The notes under the pieces are model-generated. The model ran no database searches. It was not told the DNA's origin and saw nothing but the letters and a program-made list of their open reading frames with translations. The translations under genes were made by a program, and so were the position numbers. This document shows, one piece after another, positions 10,001 through 20,767 of a stretch of 43,772 bases of DNA. The stretch lies in contig JAHBMJ010005836.1 in assembly GCA_018398765.1 (NCBI GenBank), positions 20,202 to 63,973 of the forward strand, written 5' to 3'. Positions within the stretch are counted from its first letter, which is position 1. Each line of letters begins with the position of its first letter. Source of the DNA: Chromera velia (Eukaryota; Sar; Chromeraceae).

Positions 10001-13000
10001 CACAAAGAGAGAAGGTTTTCTGTCTACTTCCCACCACTGGGAACTCCTCAGCATCAGCCCCGGTGAGTCGCGTTGCGTACTTCCCGTTCTACTGCCGTGG
10101 CAGATTAAGAGGGCTTAACGTGTTCGGACCGCCTTGAACCCGACCAGAGGTATAAGCGTCAACTTTTTTTTTTTAAACCCTCCCCGCCTTTCGGACTGTG
10201 CTTCTGGACTTCCTTTGTTTCCCCGCCCAATGTGAGCCAGTCGGTTCTCAAGCCGCTGTATGCCGCTTTCCATTTTCACTCTCAATGTGTTGACGTGTAT
10301 AAGCGAAAACTTATATGTCTGTCTCTCGTGACTTTGCTTCTGCACATGCAGATTGATCCAGCAATTCAGGGAGCGCATCTTCACTCCTCTCGTGAATTCG
10401 ATCAGCAAGCGGACGGCAGCGGAGAGGGCGACCGAGAGGGCAGGGACACTCCGGCAAAAGGTCTTCGACGACGACATCGAACCTCTGTTGCTCGACAGCA
10501 GCAGCATCACCCTGAGAATGGTACGCTTTCAGGCTGATCTTCTTTTCTTCTGCCGTTCGTCTTTCAAAACGGCAAAAAGGGGATTGACTGACTCTTTGTT
10601 TGTTCTTGCAGGTCCGCTGGCGGCAGGGCGTGGGATCTTCCAGGGGAAGGAAGAGGAGTGGAGAGGCATCTGCCCACGAATCCGTTCTCTCTTCTCTTGA
10701 TGAAGCGGTGAGAGCGAATGATTGATTTTATCTCTGCAGAGAGGGTGCATGCCATTGGGAGAATGGAGGGTGAAGAGAGAGAATCAAATTGTTGCCACTG
10801 ACTTTCCTGGTGTTGCTGGTACAAAAGTTCGCGTGAAAGGATGGCTTGCTGCTGAGCAGGTTCGTCTATCAGTGAACAGAAGAAAGGGAAAGGGAGGCAG
10901 GGAAGGTACGAGTCCGTCATAGAGGTTTTGGGCGTCCGTCTGTGTCTACAACCATGCATACTCGTTGAAGCAAGGTGCGAGCTTTTGTGTTGGTGGATGA
11001 AAAACTGTGACACTCATCCATTCATTGTCCGGTTCGATGCGCAGGCACGGACCCTGGATGTGTCTTTCGAGTTCGTCTTTCTTCTGGCGGTCATCTGCAA
11101 GTACGTGTTTTGGGGCGTTGCTGACGGAAATTCAGAAAGATGGGCACGCCCATCGGGAAGTCGAAAAAAAAAATCGCTCTTTGTCATTCACTCCTCCAAG
11201 TGATCGGCATCTACGCATGTCTACAACAATCTCTCTGTCGATCTTATGCTCTTTGTCCTTGCAAATTCCTCAATTTCTGTCACTCAGAGTGGTTTTCTTC
11301 TTGTCGCTTTCACTGTCACTCCTTTCCCTGACGGCCTCATGCAGAGAGAGAATCTAGCAAGGGCTCCCTGGAAAAGAATTCTGTATGCGAATGAATATCT
11401 GCATGAGAATGAATGCATTCCCTGACGGCCTCATGCAGAGAGAGAATCGAGGAAGACGAGACTTTACCCAGTCGCATCAGGCAGTGCGAGTGGTCGATTG
11501 AGCACAGGGAGCTTGCAGTAGCCCTCCTCAGGGGCAGCCAGCGCAAGGAAGGGGAAGGGCTTGTGGACATGGTCGTGAAGGGCTGGAGGACTGTGACCAA
11601 AGCCTTTGCAAGTCTGCGATCTCGGCAGCGGCTCGAAGATTATGAAGTACACGGAGAAGATGAGAATGCTGAAGGAGACCAGAAGAAAGCGAAGAGGAAG
11701 AACTCTCGGAGACGCACGAAGAATAAATCCTCGGTATGTAGCGGGGGGGGAAGAGGAGCAGGACAGCATACCAAATGGGGGGGTGAAAGAGCGGGAGATC
11801 CTTGTCAGTGGAATGCATTCAAAGCAGCATGGATTTTATCGGTGGAATTTTCCGTATCCAAAGTTCTTTTTTCTTGAGTCAACCAGCCCCGCAAAAAAAA
11901 TTGGTCTCTGTTGCCTCTTTGACTTCTTTCTGTGTGTGCGCGCATGCGTGTCTGAGGGTGCATGTACATTTATGGTGGGCAAGTTGCAGAAGTATCAAGC
12001 CTACTTTCTTTCAATGCGGATGCCTGCAGCGTTCTGTGATCCCTCAAAAGCACGGCAATCTTTCTCTTCAGTGGGGGGACAACAGCGGACACGTCAAAGA
12101 CCTTCGAAGCAAACAGGAAGGAGAAGAGGAAGATGCACTCCAAGTCGACGAGCCGGTGGAAGTGGAGGCCATGGACGAGGAGGAAAGTCTGGCAATGCCT
12201 CGGGGGGACGACGCGTCGAGGTCCTTCGGATCCCCTCGGGATTCGTTGAGAGATCTGGAGGAAGGCACCCCCATGAGGTCATCAGAAGTATCACAGAGGA
12301 TTTTGGAGAGACCCGGTCAGGAAGCAGCAGTCCGAGTAGAGATTCAGACTGAGGGGGACCTCAGAGGAAGAGGAGGAGGAGGAGGAGGCACGACTGCTGG
12401 ACAGTTTCTCTTTCTCCACGAAGAGAATTCGTTGCAGGCCCCCCCTCCGCGGTTCTCTTCCTCGACGCGTGTCGGACCCCGAGTCCCTTCTCGACCTGCC
12501 TCAGCGGGTCCAACGCCTCATTCTAGCCAGCCGCCAGAGGAAACGCCGACTCGCTTTGGTCCCTTTGTCCCATCGCGTCCCGCAGATGAGCCCCTCAAGA
12601 ATTCATATGCGCCAAGCGCGTTCGGTCCATCTGTGCGCTCACAGAGCCGTTCTTTCCCCTCTAGAGCTGCCGGGGATGTGGATGGTTCTGTTCGCGATAG
12701 ATCGAGTCTCGACAGATTCCCGTCCAGTTTCCACACAGACGTGACAACAGACAGAGCGACCGTGCGTGAGACACCCTGTGCTTCGCCTTCGACTCGTTTC
12801 GGCCCCCTGCTGAACTGCCCAAGGCTGTCGCGCCATTCAGAGCAGGGACCATCGGCAGGTGAAGGGGACGGTCCCGGCACAGGGGCTGTGTCGAAGCTGT
12901 GTTTGCAGACAGATGAACTAGAAGAGAGAAGAGAATCTGACCGGGATTTCGTTGCCGCAATTAATATCACAGATACCAACGAAGGGGCACAACACGAAGA

Positions 13001-14978
13001 GCTAGGCGAGATTGCAGTAGAAGTTTCTGATAATGTAACGATCAAGAGTGAAGAAAGCCAAGTGGAAGGGCATTCAGAAAGTGGTGGGTCGGGGTCTGGG
13101 GAGGGGGGGGTCTTGATGGCGCTCGACTCAAGGGAGGAGTCAAACCATGTTGCTTGCGACAGTCACTCCCAGAGTGAGGAAGATGTGATCGGGGTTGTGC
13201 CGTCCATAGGCGAAGAAGACGAGGAGGAGGAGAGCAGAAACAAGCGAAGAGCTTCTGCAAATGGTCTTCTTGTGAGTCCTGCCCTCATGCCCTTTGCTTT
13301 CCCACGACCAGAGGGCATGGGTCTCGAGTCAGAGGACAACATCTCTCAGACTATCGTGCTGGCTTCCTACGGATTGGGTCGCCGACAAAGAGCGGTCAGT
13401 CGTCTCCGTGCCTCATGCTTGAAACGGTACTCGACTGCCATGTGTCACTCACACTGACGTGAGTTCTTTAAATCTGGTCTTTATTCTCTCCTCTTCTGCT
13501 TTTTCCTGCCTTCCCGATTGCAGAATGGAAGTCCTCCCCGCCTGAGACACAGGGATCCCGACGAGATTCCCCGGTCAATCTCTGGTTCAGAGTTGGATGA
13601 TCTGGGAGAGGGGGGTGAGTCGGAGATTGAGCATGACGATGCGCGTCGCGTGTGCTTCCCTTCGCATGGATCCGGGAAGGGCACACGTGCAGAAGAGCGA
13701 AGTGAGAAAACAGAAAGACAGCTGCAGGGCATTCCTCCGCAAGAAGAAGAAGAGTCGGAAGCGACAGAGGTAAAGATTTCGGAATTTAATGATCCTCTGG
13801 AGGGACGACTCGAGGGACTAGAGTTGCGGAGGGCTCTTCTCTGCTGTGCAGTTTGTATGCGGGACTGTTTCACTCAAAAACTCCAAACAAAACTTTCAGC
13901 AGGGCAGGGTAGGGTGCAGAGAGATACGAAGAGACAGCAGGAACAGGCTGAGGGTTACAGTTCACGGGGAGGGATGGGTAAGGCCGGAGATCGCAAGGAT
14001 AGCATTAATAAGAAGGCCTTTGAGGATCATGGATGGGAAATTCAAGCAGGATTTTTAGAGGGAGAAGCAGAGGGGAAGGATGGACGGATCTCTCTGCTGG
14101 AAATACTTGCGGAGGTCAGCGGGTTCGAGGGGGTGTGAGGGAGGGAGTCTGTGCTTCACTGCTTTGTTCGAATACCGCGCATAGAATTTATGCAAAATTT
14201 TGACATTTTGACTCATGCAGAATTTCTCCATGAGCACATCAGACGTTTGACTTTCGCATGAGGTGTCTTTCACCGTCTGTCTGGATCCACGTGCGAAGAG
14301 GTGACCAATGGCATCGCAACAATTTACACTTGTCAAATGACACTTTCTGTGATTCTTTCTTGAGACCGATTGCTGCAGGTCGGCGCTCCTTTTTCCGAAA
14401 AACGGTCGTCTTTGTTGATCGGGAGGGGCAGGGAGGAAGGTGGAGGTGGGATGACAGCGTTTTGGGATCCTGAAGCTGAGGCCCTCACCCTGGGCAACCT
14501 GCAGGAAGGCGTGAGGCTTGTCAAAACTCTGGAGGCGCCGACGTTGCTTTGGGTAGGTTGGCCGGTCCGAGTTTTTGAGCCAGACCCTGTTTGCTGGCAC
14601 AGAAAATGGATGGACAGCTTTGGACCGGGAAAAAAGGGCTAAATGTAATGAATTTTCAGCGACTCTTTCACTTCTTGGTTGCCCTTGATGTTTGCTTGAC
14701 TGTCTGTTGACGTCGCTCCTTTATTGAGTGTGTCGTGTGGTGCCGTTTCGCTGCTGGTGGTTACGTGTTGTTGCTCTACTCCTCCAGCTTTGACTTTTCT
14801 TCAGAGACAGAATGTCGCCATGCGTATGAAAGAATCAAGCAAAACGGGGATACGCAGGGGCACTCAATCATTTTCTGCGTGTGTCTGCTGCAGCTGTTTG
14901 CCTTCTTCTATGCTTCCTGTCACTCGAGAGCGGGTAACGTCAAAAGTCCCTAGTCTGAAAGAGAGTGGGTGCCTGTAA
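6437..14978 (+). CDS. Large polytopic membrane protein with long acidic/Ser-rich tail (about 20 exons)
   Basis: About 1,520 residues. Exons: 6437-6746, 6931-6981, about 7091-7227, 7521-7610, 7811-7967, 8216-8418, 8622-8769, 9059-9157, 9371-9498, 9712-9787, about 9914-10062, 10352-10520, 10612-10707, 10740-10859, 11045-11100, 11439-11733, 12030-13394, 13524-14114, 14379-14552, 14805-14978. From 7521 to the stop all exon phases agree; the third exon's borders are uncertain. 6437 is the first in-frame ATG. An N-terminal hydrophobic segment (VLSLPVLVIYLLLL) is followed by a short Cys-containing part and a multi-helix block. That block has signatures of the polytopic regions common in large protist membrane proteins: RLESRPSIVC..W, IGIYCMGVPLLILMLL, GFTLAGYREECFYWE...LR and LSFRPYQNRQ. 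A hydrophobic LIYLFDPSLNLSLFLIG helix follows. The last 800 residues are hydrophilic, with Glu/Asp-Ser stretches and repeated FGP..PSRPA motifs. Transporter, receptor or channel role unknown. Confidence 0.72.
7010..7090. repeat. (GT)n(GA)n microsatellite abutting an exon
   Basis: A GT tract then a GA tract in the second intron of the polytopic-protein gene. The best phase-compatible start of the next exon (7091) uses the last GAG of the GA tract as acceptor, so this intron would lack a normal pyrimidine tract. Confidence 0.85.
11324..11448 (+). repeat. 31-bp direct repeat duplicating a 3' splice acceptor
   Basis: The 31-bp sequence around CCTCATGCAGAGAGAGAATC occurs at 11324-11354 and 11418-11448. 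The second copy gives the phase-correct acceptor of exon 11439-11733. The first would start an exon at 11345 that reads GAG AGA ATC TAG, a stop after three full codons. So one acceptor is productive and the other truncating. Confidence 0.9.
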
Positions 14979-16114
14979 GGTGCCTACCTCTAGGAAGTGA
15001 GTGGAGTGGGCTCCGGCAAGGATGAAGAGGTGCAAGGTCTGTCTCGGGTGAAGAGACACTGAGACGAGAAGCCTAGCAATATTTGTGGCAGCATAGGCCT
15101 GAAGATGAATTGTTTGATTGATTTTCAACCAGAATTCGAAACTTGAGGAGACTGCACGGTTTCTTCCGGACAGAGTTTATTGAGCTGCCTGGTAGAATGT
15201 TTCACAGAAGCGCGTTTGAAGCATGACACCATTTGAGGGGCTAGCAACCTCAGCGTCTCGGATCGCTGGAGGGGACCCTCCACTGGCTGTAAGAAAGTGG
15301 AGAGAGTTTTGATCGTGCGCAGACTACGAAAGCAAGGGCTGGGTATTTTGAGTGGTCTTGCCGATGGAGGGCTTCCGTTCAGCTTTTTGCTCCGCTGGCG
15401 TCAGGGCCCGTGCATGTTGAATTCAGAGTGATCGATTGTCCCCGCCTTGTGCCCGCCTACACGCATGGCCACATTCTGTTCTCAGGAAAGCTTTTGAATG
15501 AAACAAGAGCTGCATTGTTTGCTCTTCCAACTTTGCGTATCAATTTGCCTGTTTACTGCCCTGTTAACTAGAATTTGACTTACAATGCGAACGCAAGTCT
15601 GACATAGATCGTCAACGATTAAAAAGAGTTGAAGTGTATTGACTCGGAGGTTTCACAACTAAAATGGATGTGAGTCTTAACCTACTTGATAATTTACTGT
15701 CAAACTTATACTATACTTGTTTATGCATCTTAGATATTGGATTAAATTAAATTATACCAGAATTAAGTTATGTCAGCTTGAATGAATGAATGAATGAATG
15801 AAGTTGGCTTTGCTAGAGTCGCGCTTAGCCTTATCTCTAGAGTTGAGTGATTGACGATCTCTTAGATGAACATGGGCTGCTGGGAGCACAGCTCCACTCT
15901 AGCTTATAAATAATTTATGATACCATAGATTAAATTTTTGAACTTTAATTACGAACACATGTTTAATTTTTTTTAAAAAAATATATATTTTATATTACTA
16001 GTAAATATATTTATGGAGCTCAACCTCTTTTCAATCTTTTAATATGTATATATTTTTTTAAGTTGATTATAATTTTTTAACCTTTAGGTCTGTCTTTTGA
16101 ACGTATTTGTCTTT
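14979..16114. other. Intergenic, increasingly AT-rich, no supported gene
   Basis: 3' flank of the polytopic-protein gene. It contains a short (GAAT)n tract at about 15780-15800 and a strongly AT-rich stretch from about 15900 to 16130. No ORF with coding character was seen. It may be old transposon sequence, but no terminal repeats were found. Confidence 0.6.
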
Positions 16115-16515
16115 TGAACTCACCCTAATTATGCACAGGTCAGGCAAATCCTATAAGTACCTATAAGATATGAAGAAGAAAACACAGAGTCCCTGCCGCA
16201 TCCTCGCTGGAGAAACAGATGGACGCCCCGGCCATGTTTTGACTGCAGTACTTCACCGAGGCATGGATTGTACAGTTGTAGCCTTCGTGAAAGAAGGATT
16301 GCCATGGTGGGTTATGATGATGGTGAGAGGGTTACACAAAAATATATACTCCCGTCCATATGCGACGTTCACACCTGGAACATCTTGAAGCAATGTTATA
16401 TATCACACGGGGAGAAAGAAGTAGAAAGAACATGCCAAACACACTACCTCATTTGGCCGGAATGGGGAAACGTAAAACGTATCACTCAGTGGATGGAAAG
16501 GGAAACGTTGAAATC
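16115..16515 (+). repeat. Dispersed repeat, copy 2 (decayed)
   Basis: Second copy of the module at 5456-5862, 10.66 kb away in the same orientation. It has a small insertion near its start (TATAAGTACCTA). Where copy 1 has CpG this copy often has CpA or TpG, for example GGCGTGG to GGCATGG, and CCGTGCCTT to CCATGTTTT. It again ends just before a GC-palindrome island and a gene start. Confidence 0.75.
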
Positions 16516-16529
16516 GATCGTGACAGCAA

Positions 16530-16650
16530 ACGTATGCATGCGCCTCGCGCGGCCGCGCATGCACATGAGCTTGCATGGGCCGGAGGTTAATTTAGCTGCA
16601 TGCGCGCGCCGCCATATGCATGGCGTCGCCTATATAGCTCTCGCGGGATG
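16530..16650. promoter_or_regulatory. GC-palindrome/TGCATGC island, putative promoter 2
   Basis: Contains the 12-bp perfect palindrome GCGCGGCCGCGC (16547-16558), TGCATGC at 16535 and 16597, its reverse complement GCATGCA at 16557, and CCTATATAGC at about 16629. It is located about 360-480 bp upstream of the ankyrin gene start. The composition and order of blocks match the island at 5864-6062. Confidence 0.5.
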
Positions 16651-17008
16651 ATGATGGTGCTAAGATGCATGGTGATGGTGGCAAGATGGTGGCAGATGGT
16701 GACAGCACATCATTCAACACCATTCGACATCGATCATTCGACAAGACTGACAGCTTTGAATTGTGCCAGCCTGTGCCTTGCTTTGAATTCCCTTCGTAGA
16801 TGAGGTCATTCTGCGTGCAATTCTGGGGACATATGCTGTTGTTGAAACTGCGCTGATTTTTTGACTCCGAAAAGTTTCGTCTCTACTAAGTCTTCTCAGT
16901 TTCTTCGATTACAGTCTCTTCATATCACCCCTCTCTCTTCGTTCGATCAGTGACAAATCTCTCTCAAATTGTCATCTATTTATTCTTCTCGGAGTTTCGA
17001 TTTTGAAA

Positions 17009-18523
17009 ATGGCAGAGACGGCTGTCGACCCTCCCCCGACCACCGAAGCCTACGTGGAGCGCCTGAGAGCTTGGCACGCTTCCATCGTGGCTGATCTCGA
17101 CTCCCGGCTCCGTTATCAGGTCGAGATTGTTGAAAAAAATTTGGTGTCAAAGGAGGCAGGGGATAGCGGAGCAGCTGCGGCTGCGGCTTTGGAAGTCTCT
17201 CGCGTGCGTTCTGAGGATGTCGCTGTTCTTGATGAGTTGGAGGAGACGGGCAGAGAGTTCACTAGGGAGCTCTCAAAAAAAGTCAGGGGCCAGCTGGGGG
17301 AGGTGGTGAGCAGACACGCCAAGATAGACGTAGGCCTGCTCAACGAGATGGGCATAGGCGAAGTGATCCGTTCCTTTCGATCCGTGTCCCCAGAGACAAC
17401 TCAGCAAGCGCTCTCTGATTTCATTAGTGGCGCCAGCAACGGAGACGATTTCCGTCTGTGCCTGAAGGCTGGCGCAGACGTGAACGGACTTGTTGAGGGT
17501 CAGACGTCACTGATTAGATCTGTGTGTGCGAACCACATGGAAGCTTTTCAGATGATATTGGAGGATGGGGCAGATTTAGAGGCGAAAGCGGGGAAGATGG
17601 TGGGGAATGAGCGTAATGATGAAAGTGATGACAAGAGTGATGATGTCATTGAGAGTGATGTGATTGCCGGTGACACTGCTCTGACTGCTGCCAGTCGTCT
17701 GCGTCGTTGGGCAATGGTTCGGTCCCTGGTTGCAGAGGGGGCAAACGCGGATGCTTTGGGGGGAGATGGAAATAAGGCCTTGCAGATTGCTTGTGAGGCT
17801 GCAGAGAAAGAGCTCGACACTGAAGCTGACCTCCCTGACAGCCTTTGCAGACTGCACTATGACCCTCAGAACGGTGACCCTGCAGTCCGCTCTGCCGTAA
17901 GTGCAGCCTTGAAAGACCTCCTCGAAAAGACTTCCGGTGTCGCTGACCTGAAAGTCAGCGCTAGACGTTACTTTAGTAGGGAGTCCCTCGTTCACTTTTT
18001 TGCCTGGCACGAGTTTCAAGAGTTGCTGTTGCTCTCCCTGTCTCGGGGGGTAGACGTTGATGCAACCGACAGAGCTGATTGGACAGCTCTCATGGCCGTT
18101 GCAGCGAGAGCTCGGCCCGAGTTCGTGAAGATTCTGGTAGAGAACGGTGCCGATGTCACCAAGGCGGTTAACGAAAGTCCAACTAACACAGCTCTCCATA
18201 TTGCAGTATCAGAACTGGAGCGTGGCAAGGTCCCCCACACAAGAGAAGAGAGCTTCATTTCTTCTGTGCGCACAGTGGTAGAGATTCTTCTCGACCGCGG
18301 TGCCGATGTGAATACCCAAAATAACTTCGATGAAACCGCACTCCACAGCGCTGTACAGTCTGTACTGTGGGGTGTGACAGAGATTGTGCGTTTCCTCGTG
18401 GAGAGAGGTGCCAACTTGCAAGTGCAGGATGATGAAGGTAACACCCCACACGACCTTGCTGTAATGCTCTCAAGGTCCCCGGAGCTCTGCACGCTTCTGG
18501 CGCCACCGACCGCTGCAGAATGA
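17009..18523 (+). CDS. Intronless ankyrin-repeat protein
   Basis: 504 residues in one uninterrupted frame. Residues 1 to about 135 look helical and coiled-coil-like, with an Ala-rich run. From about residue 140 there are six or so ankyrin repeats, shown by LCLKAGADVNG, MILEDGADLEAKAG, TALMAVAARARPEFVKIL, VENGADV, TALHIAVSELE, EILLDRGADVNTQNNFDETA and VRFLVERGANLQVQDDEGNT. An acidic Asp/Ser insert (residues ~200-215) interrupts one repeat. Ankyrin stacks are protein-binding scaffolds; the partner is unknown. No signal peptide or membrane helix, so likely cytosolic or nuclear. 17009 is chosen because the in-frame upstream codons carry no ATG. The lack of introns contrasts with every other well-resolved gene here and may mean retroposition, but no poly(A) tail or flanking duplication is visible. 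Confidence 0.9.
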   Translation: MAETAVDPPPTTEAYVERLRAWHASIVADLDSRLRYQVEIVEKNLVSKEAGDSGAAAAAALEVSRVRSEDVAVLDELEETGREFTRELSKKVRGQLGEVVSRHAKIDVGLLNEMGIGEVIRSFRSVSPETTQQALSDFISGASNGDDFRLCLKAGADVNGLVEGQTSLIRSVCANHMEAFQMILEDGADLEAKAGKMVGNERNDESDDKSDDVIESDVIAGDTALTAASRLRRWAMVRSLVAEGANADALGGDGNKALQIACEAAEKELDTEADLPDSLCRLHYDPQNGDPAVRSAVSAALKDLLEKTSGVADLKVSARRYFSRESLVHFFAWHEFQELLLLSLSRGVDVDATDRADWTALMAVAARARPEFVKILVENGADVTKAVNESPTNTALHIAVSELERGKVPHTREESFISSVRTVVEILLDRGADVNTQNNFDETALHSAVQSVLWGVTEIVRFLVERGANLQVQDDEGNTPHDLAVMLSRSPELCTLLAPPTAAE

Positions 18524-18904
18524 TGACACCTAGGATGAGAGTTGCTAAAACTTGATTTAACAGTGACCAAACATCCAATGGCATTAACATGCATGATGCA
18601 TATGCGTGAACTCCAATTAATTATGGGTTCTATTAATATATATTTAATCCGTTCTAAACTGTAATTTCACTTGTGAAGAAATTAAAATGCCTTAAAAATG
18701 GCAGTTTTATACAACAAGACCTTGAACAGCTCTTTTACAGCTCTGTGTAAATGATTGTAAATGGCTACTAAATGTATAACGAAAACCCCCATCATCACTT
18801 TTTAAATATGATTTCAGGTATGATTTTTAAAGTAAGCCAAATAATTCATTTAGTAATTCAAACGACTCGGCAGGTTTAACTTTTTTTCTTAAATCCTCTG
18901 TAAA
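18524..18904. other. 3' flank, AT-rich, no gene
   Basis: AT-rich sequence between the ankyrin gene and the transposon. The left copy of the transposon target-site duplication, TCTGTAAA, is at 18897-18904. Confidence 0.7.
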
Positions 18905-20767
18905 TAGGGATAGCTATCATATCGATATCGTATCGTATCGTATCGGTATCGAAGTATCGACTATCGGTTCTTTCTCGAGCGGCCGAGTATCGGTTAGTAT
19001 CGGCCTGCTTAGAGCTTGTAAAGGACTAGCTGGGCTACTATATGGTAAGGCGCGCGCCGGGCCGGGCCTCGGTGCTCGAAGACCGGGCGCGGCCAGGCCC
19101 AGTAATGCGTATACCGTCCCCAACCGGCTCCATGCATGGATAAATGCGGAACCAGCTCACTGAATTCAGCCTCAGCGGCCAGAACAGCCCGACTTGGCTT
19201 CAAGACAAGGCTGCATGTACACTGCATCCGATCTAATAGAGCTTCATTATTTCCGTTTTCTGAACAAAACCTCTTCTAGACAATCAAAGCATCATAATAG
19301 CTAGAAGGGGAAAAAACAAGGTAAAGTGTGGACATATTATAAACGTCCGGTGGATAGAAATTTCATCTCCTCAGCATACAGAGTTGCTTGACCCGTTGTT
19401 GCCCTGTTGGAGTTGGCTCACTGGCCAACGTCCAAACAGCTGAAGGACAGTAGTCTAAGAATCGTCTTTCCACAGTGTTGTCTCTTCTTTTTGTGCCGTC
19501 TTGGAGCTTCAGGAGTGACCGGAACGACCAGGATGTCAACATGGGCGAACTAAGATTCGGAAAGGTCAGTCATAAGTGAGGTCACTATCATTTGGTGACA
19601 TCTATACTCTGCCATTGAAGCTTGCCACTTTACCATTGATGTTCACGGATGTTCAACCACTGAAGATACCTTTGATAACCTTATCTTTTACAAAAGCTTG
19701 CCACTTGGCGGCTCACTGCTCGTTTTACGACGTTGACCTAGCTTCCAGCAACGGTTCGGTCTTTACACCCTATAAATTAGAAAACACACACCAGGACCGT
19801 CTATCTGTTTCCCTGTGGGAACTTTTATAGTCCAACGTGTTTGTCTTGGTCTCCTAATACTGCAGAAGGAACTCCTAATACCATAAGCAGTGCTGTTTTC
19901 ATTTTTCCGAAACTGGATTTGTCTAGGGATTTGCCCTCCCTGGAATGACCGGTGAGTTTGTCACTTATGCCCGCTCCGCAGAGGAAAGAGAGGGCTTCCC
20001 CAAAGTCTAAAAAGCTAAAGAGTGTCTCACTATGGATGTATTCCACCAAATTGTTGCAGCTTTGAAGTTTCAGCTGGCCGTTTTGCGTATTGGTTGATTT
20101 TCACGGAGATGCACACACATACAGATAAGCATACAGACCGTTGCACACTATCAGACCTTTGACCTCAATTTTCTCTTCACTCTGCTCGCTGAGTATCAAC
20201 CACCACGTCGCTTAAGAGAGTCCAACCTAAGCTGTCTACTGCGTAGCTTGTTTTTTCTTTCTTCTTTGTGCTGCAAATCTACATGGTTCCTTCGTGAGTG
20301 CAGAATAACATGTGGATATCTGCGTTTTGCTCTAAATTTTATATGCATTCACTTGCATTTGGGTGATTTTAGTACACACACCAGAATAAAATCGAGTCTA
20401 ACAGTTTGCGTCTGGCATGAGATTTCTAGGAACGATGTGTTGATGAAGTCATTGTCAATCTTATGATATGTTAACTCTTTTTAAGGGGGGGGTTAGGGGG
20501 GTAAAGCCCCCCTTATAGTTTGGCCTTCTAAACGTTTCGGAGCCCATTTTCTAAGTAAAGTTGACTTTTTAAAAACGTGAGATTTTTGCAAAAAGTTTAC
20601 AATTTTACAAATGATACCGTTTGCACTAGGTTTTAGCCTTGTACGCTAAAAATTTTATATCAGTATCAAAATTATCGACGATACCCCCTTTTTTGGGAAC
20701 CTTAAATTCCGATATGATACCGATACGATACCGATTCAATACTGATACGATACGATAGCTATCCCTG
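18905..20767. mobile_element. Non-autonomous hAT-type DNA transposon, complete
   Basis: 1,863 bp. The left end is TAGGGATAGCTATC and the right end (reverse complement) is CAGGGATAGCTATC, a 13-bp identical core with a T/C difference at the outermost base, as in the maize Ac element. The flanks TCTGTAAA (18897-18904) and TCTGCAAA (20768-20775) match at 7 of 8 bases, the 8-bp target duplication expected for hAT. Both ends continue into subterminal TATCG/GTATCG arrays, which could be transposase-binding repeats. There is no transposase ORF (longest frames under 90 codons). It contains a GC-rich island with the palindrome GGCGCGCGCC (19049-19058) and a strong C/G hairpin at about 20483-20513. Confidence 0.85.
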
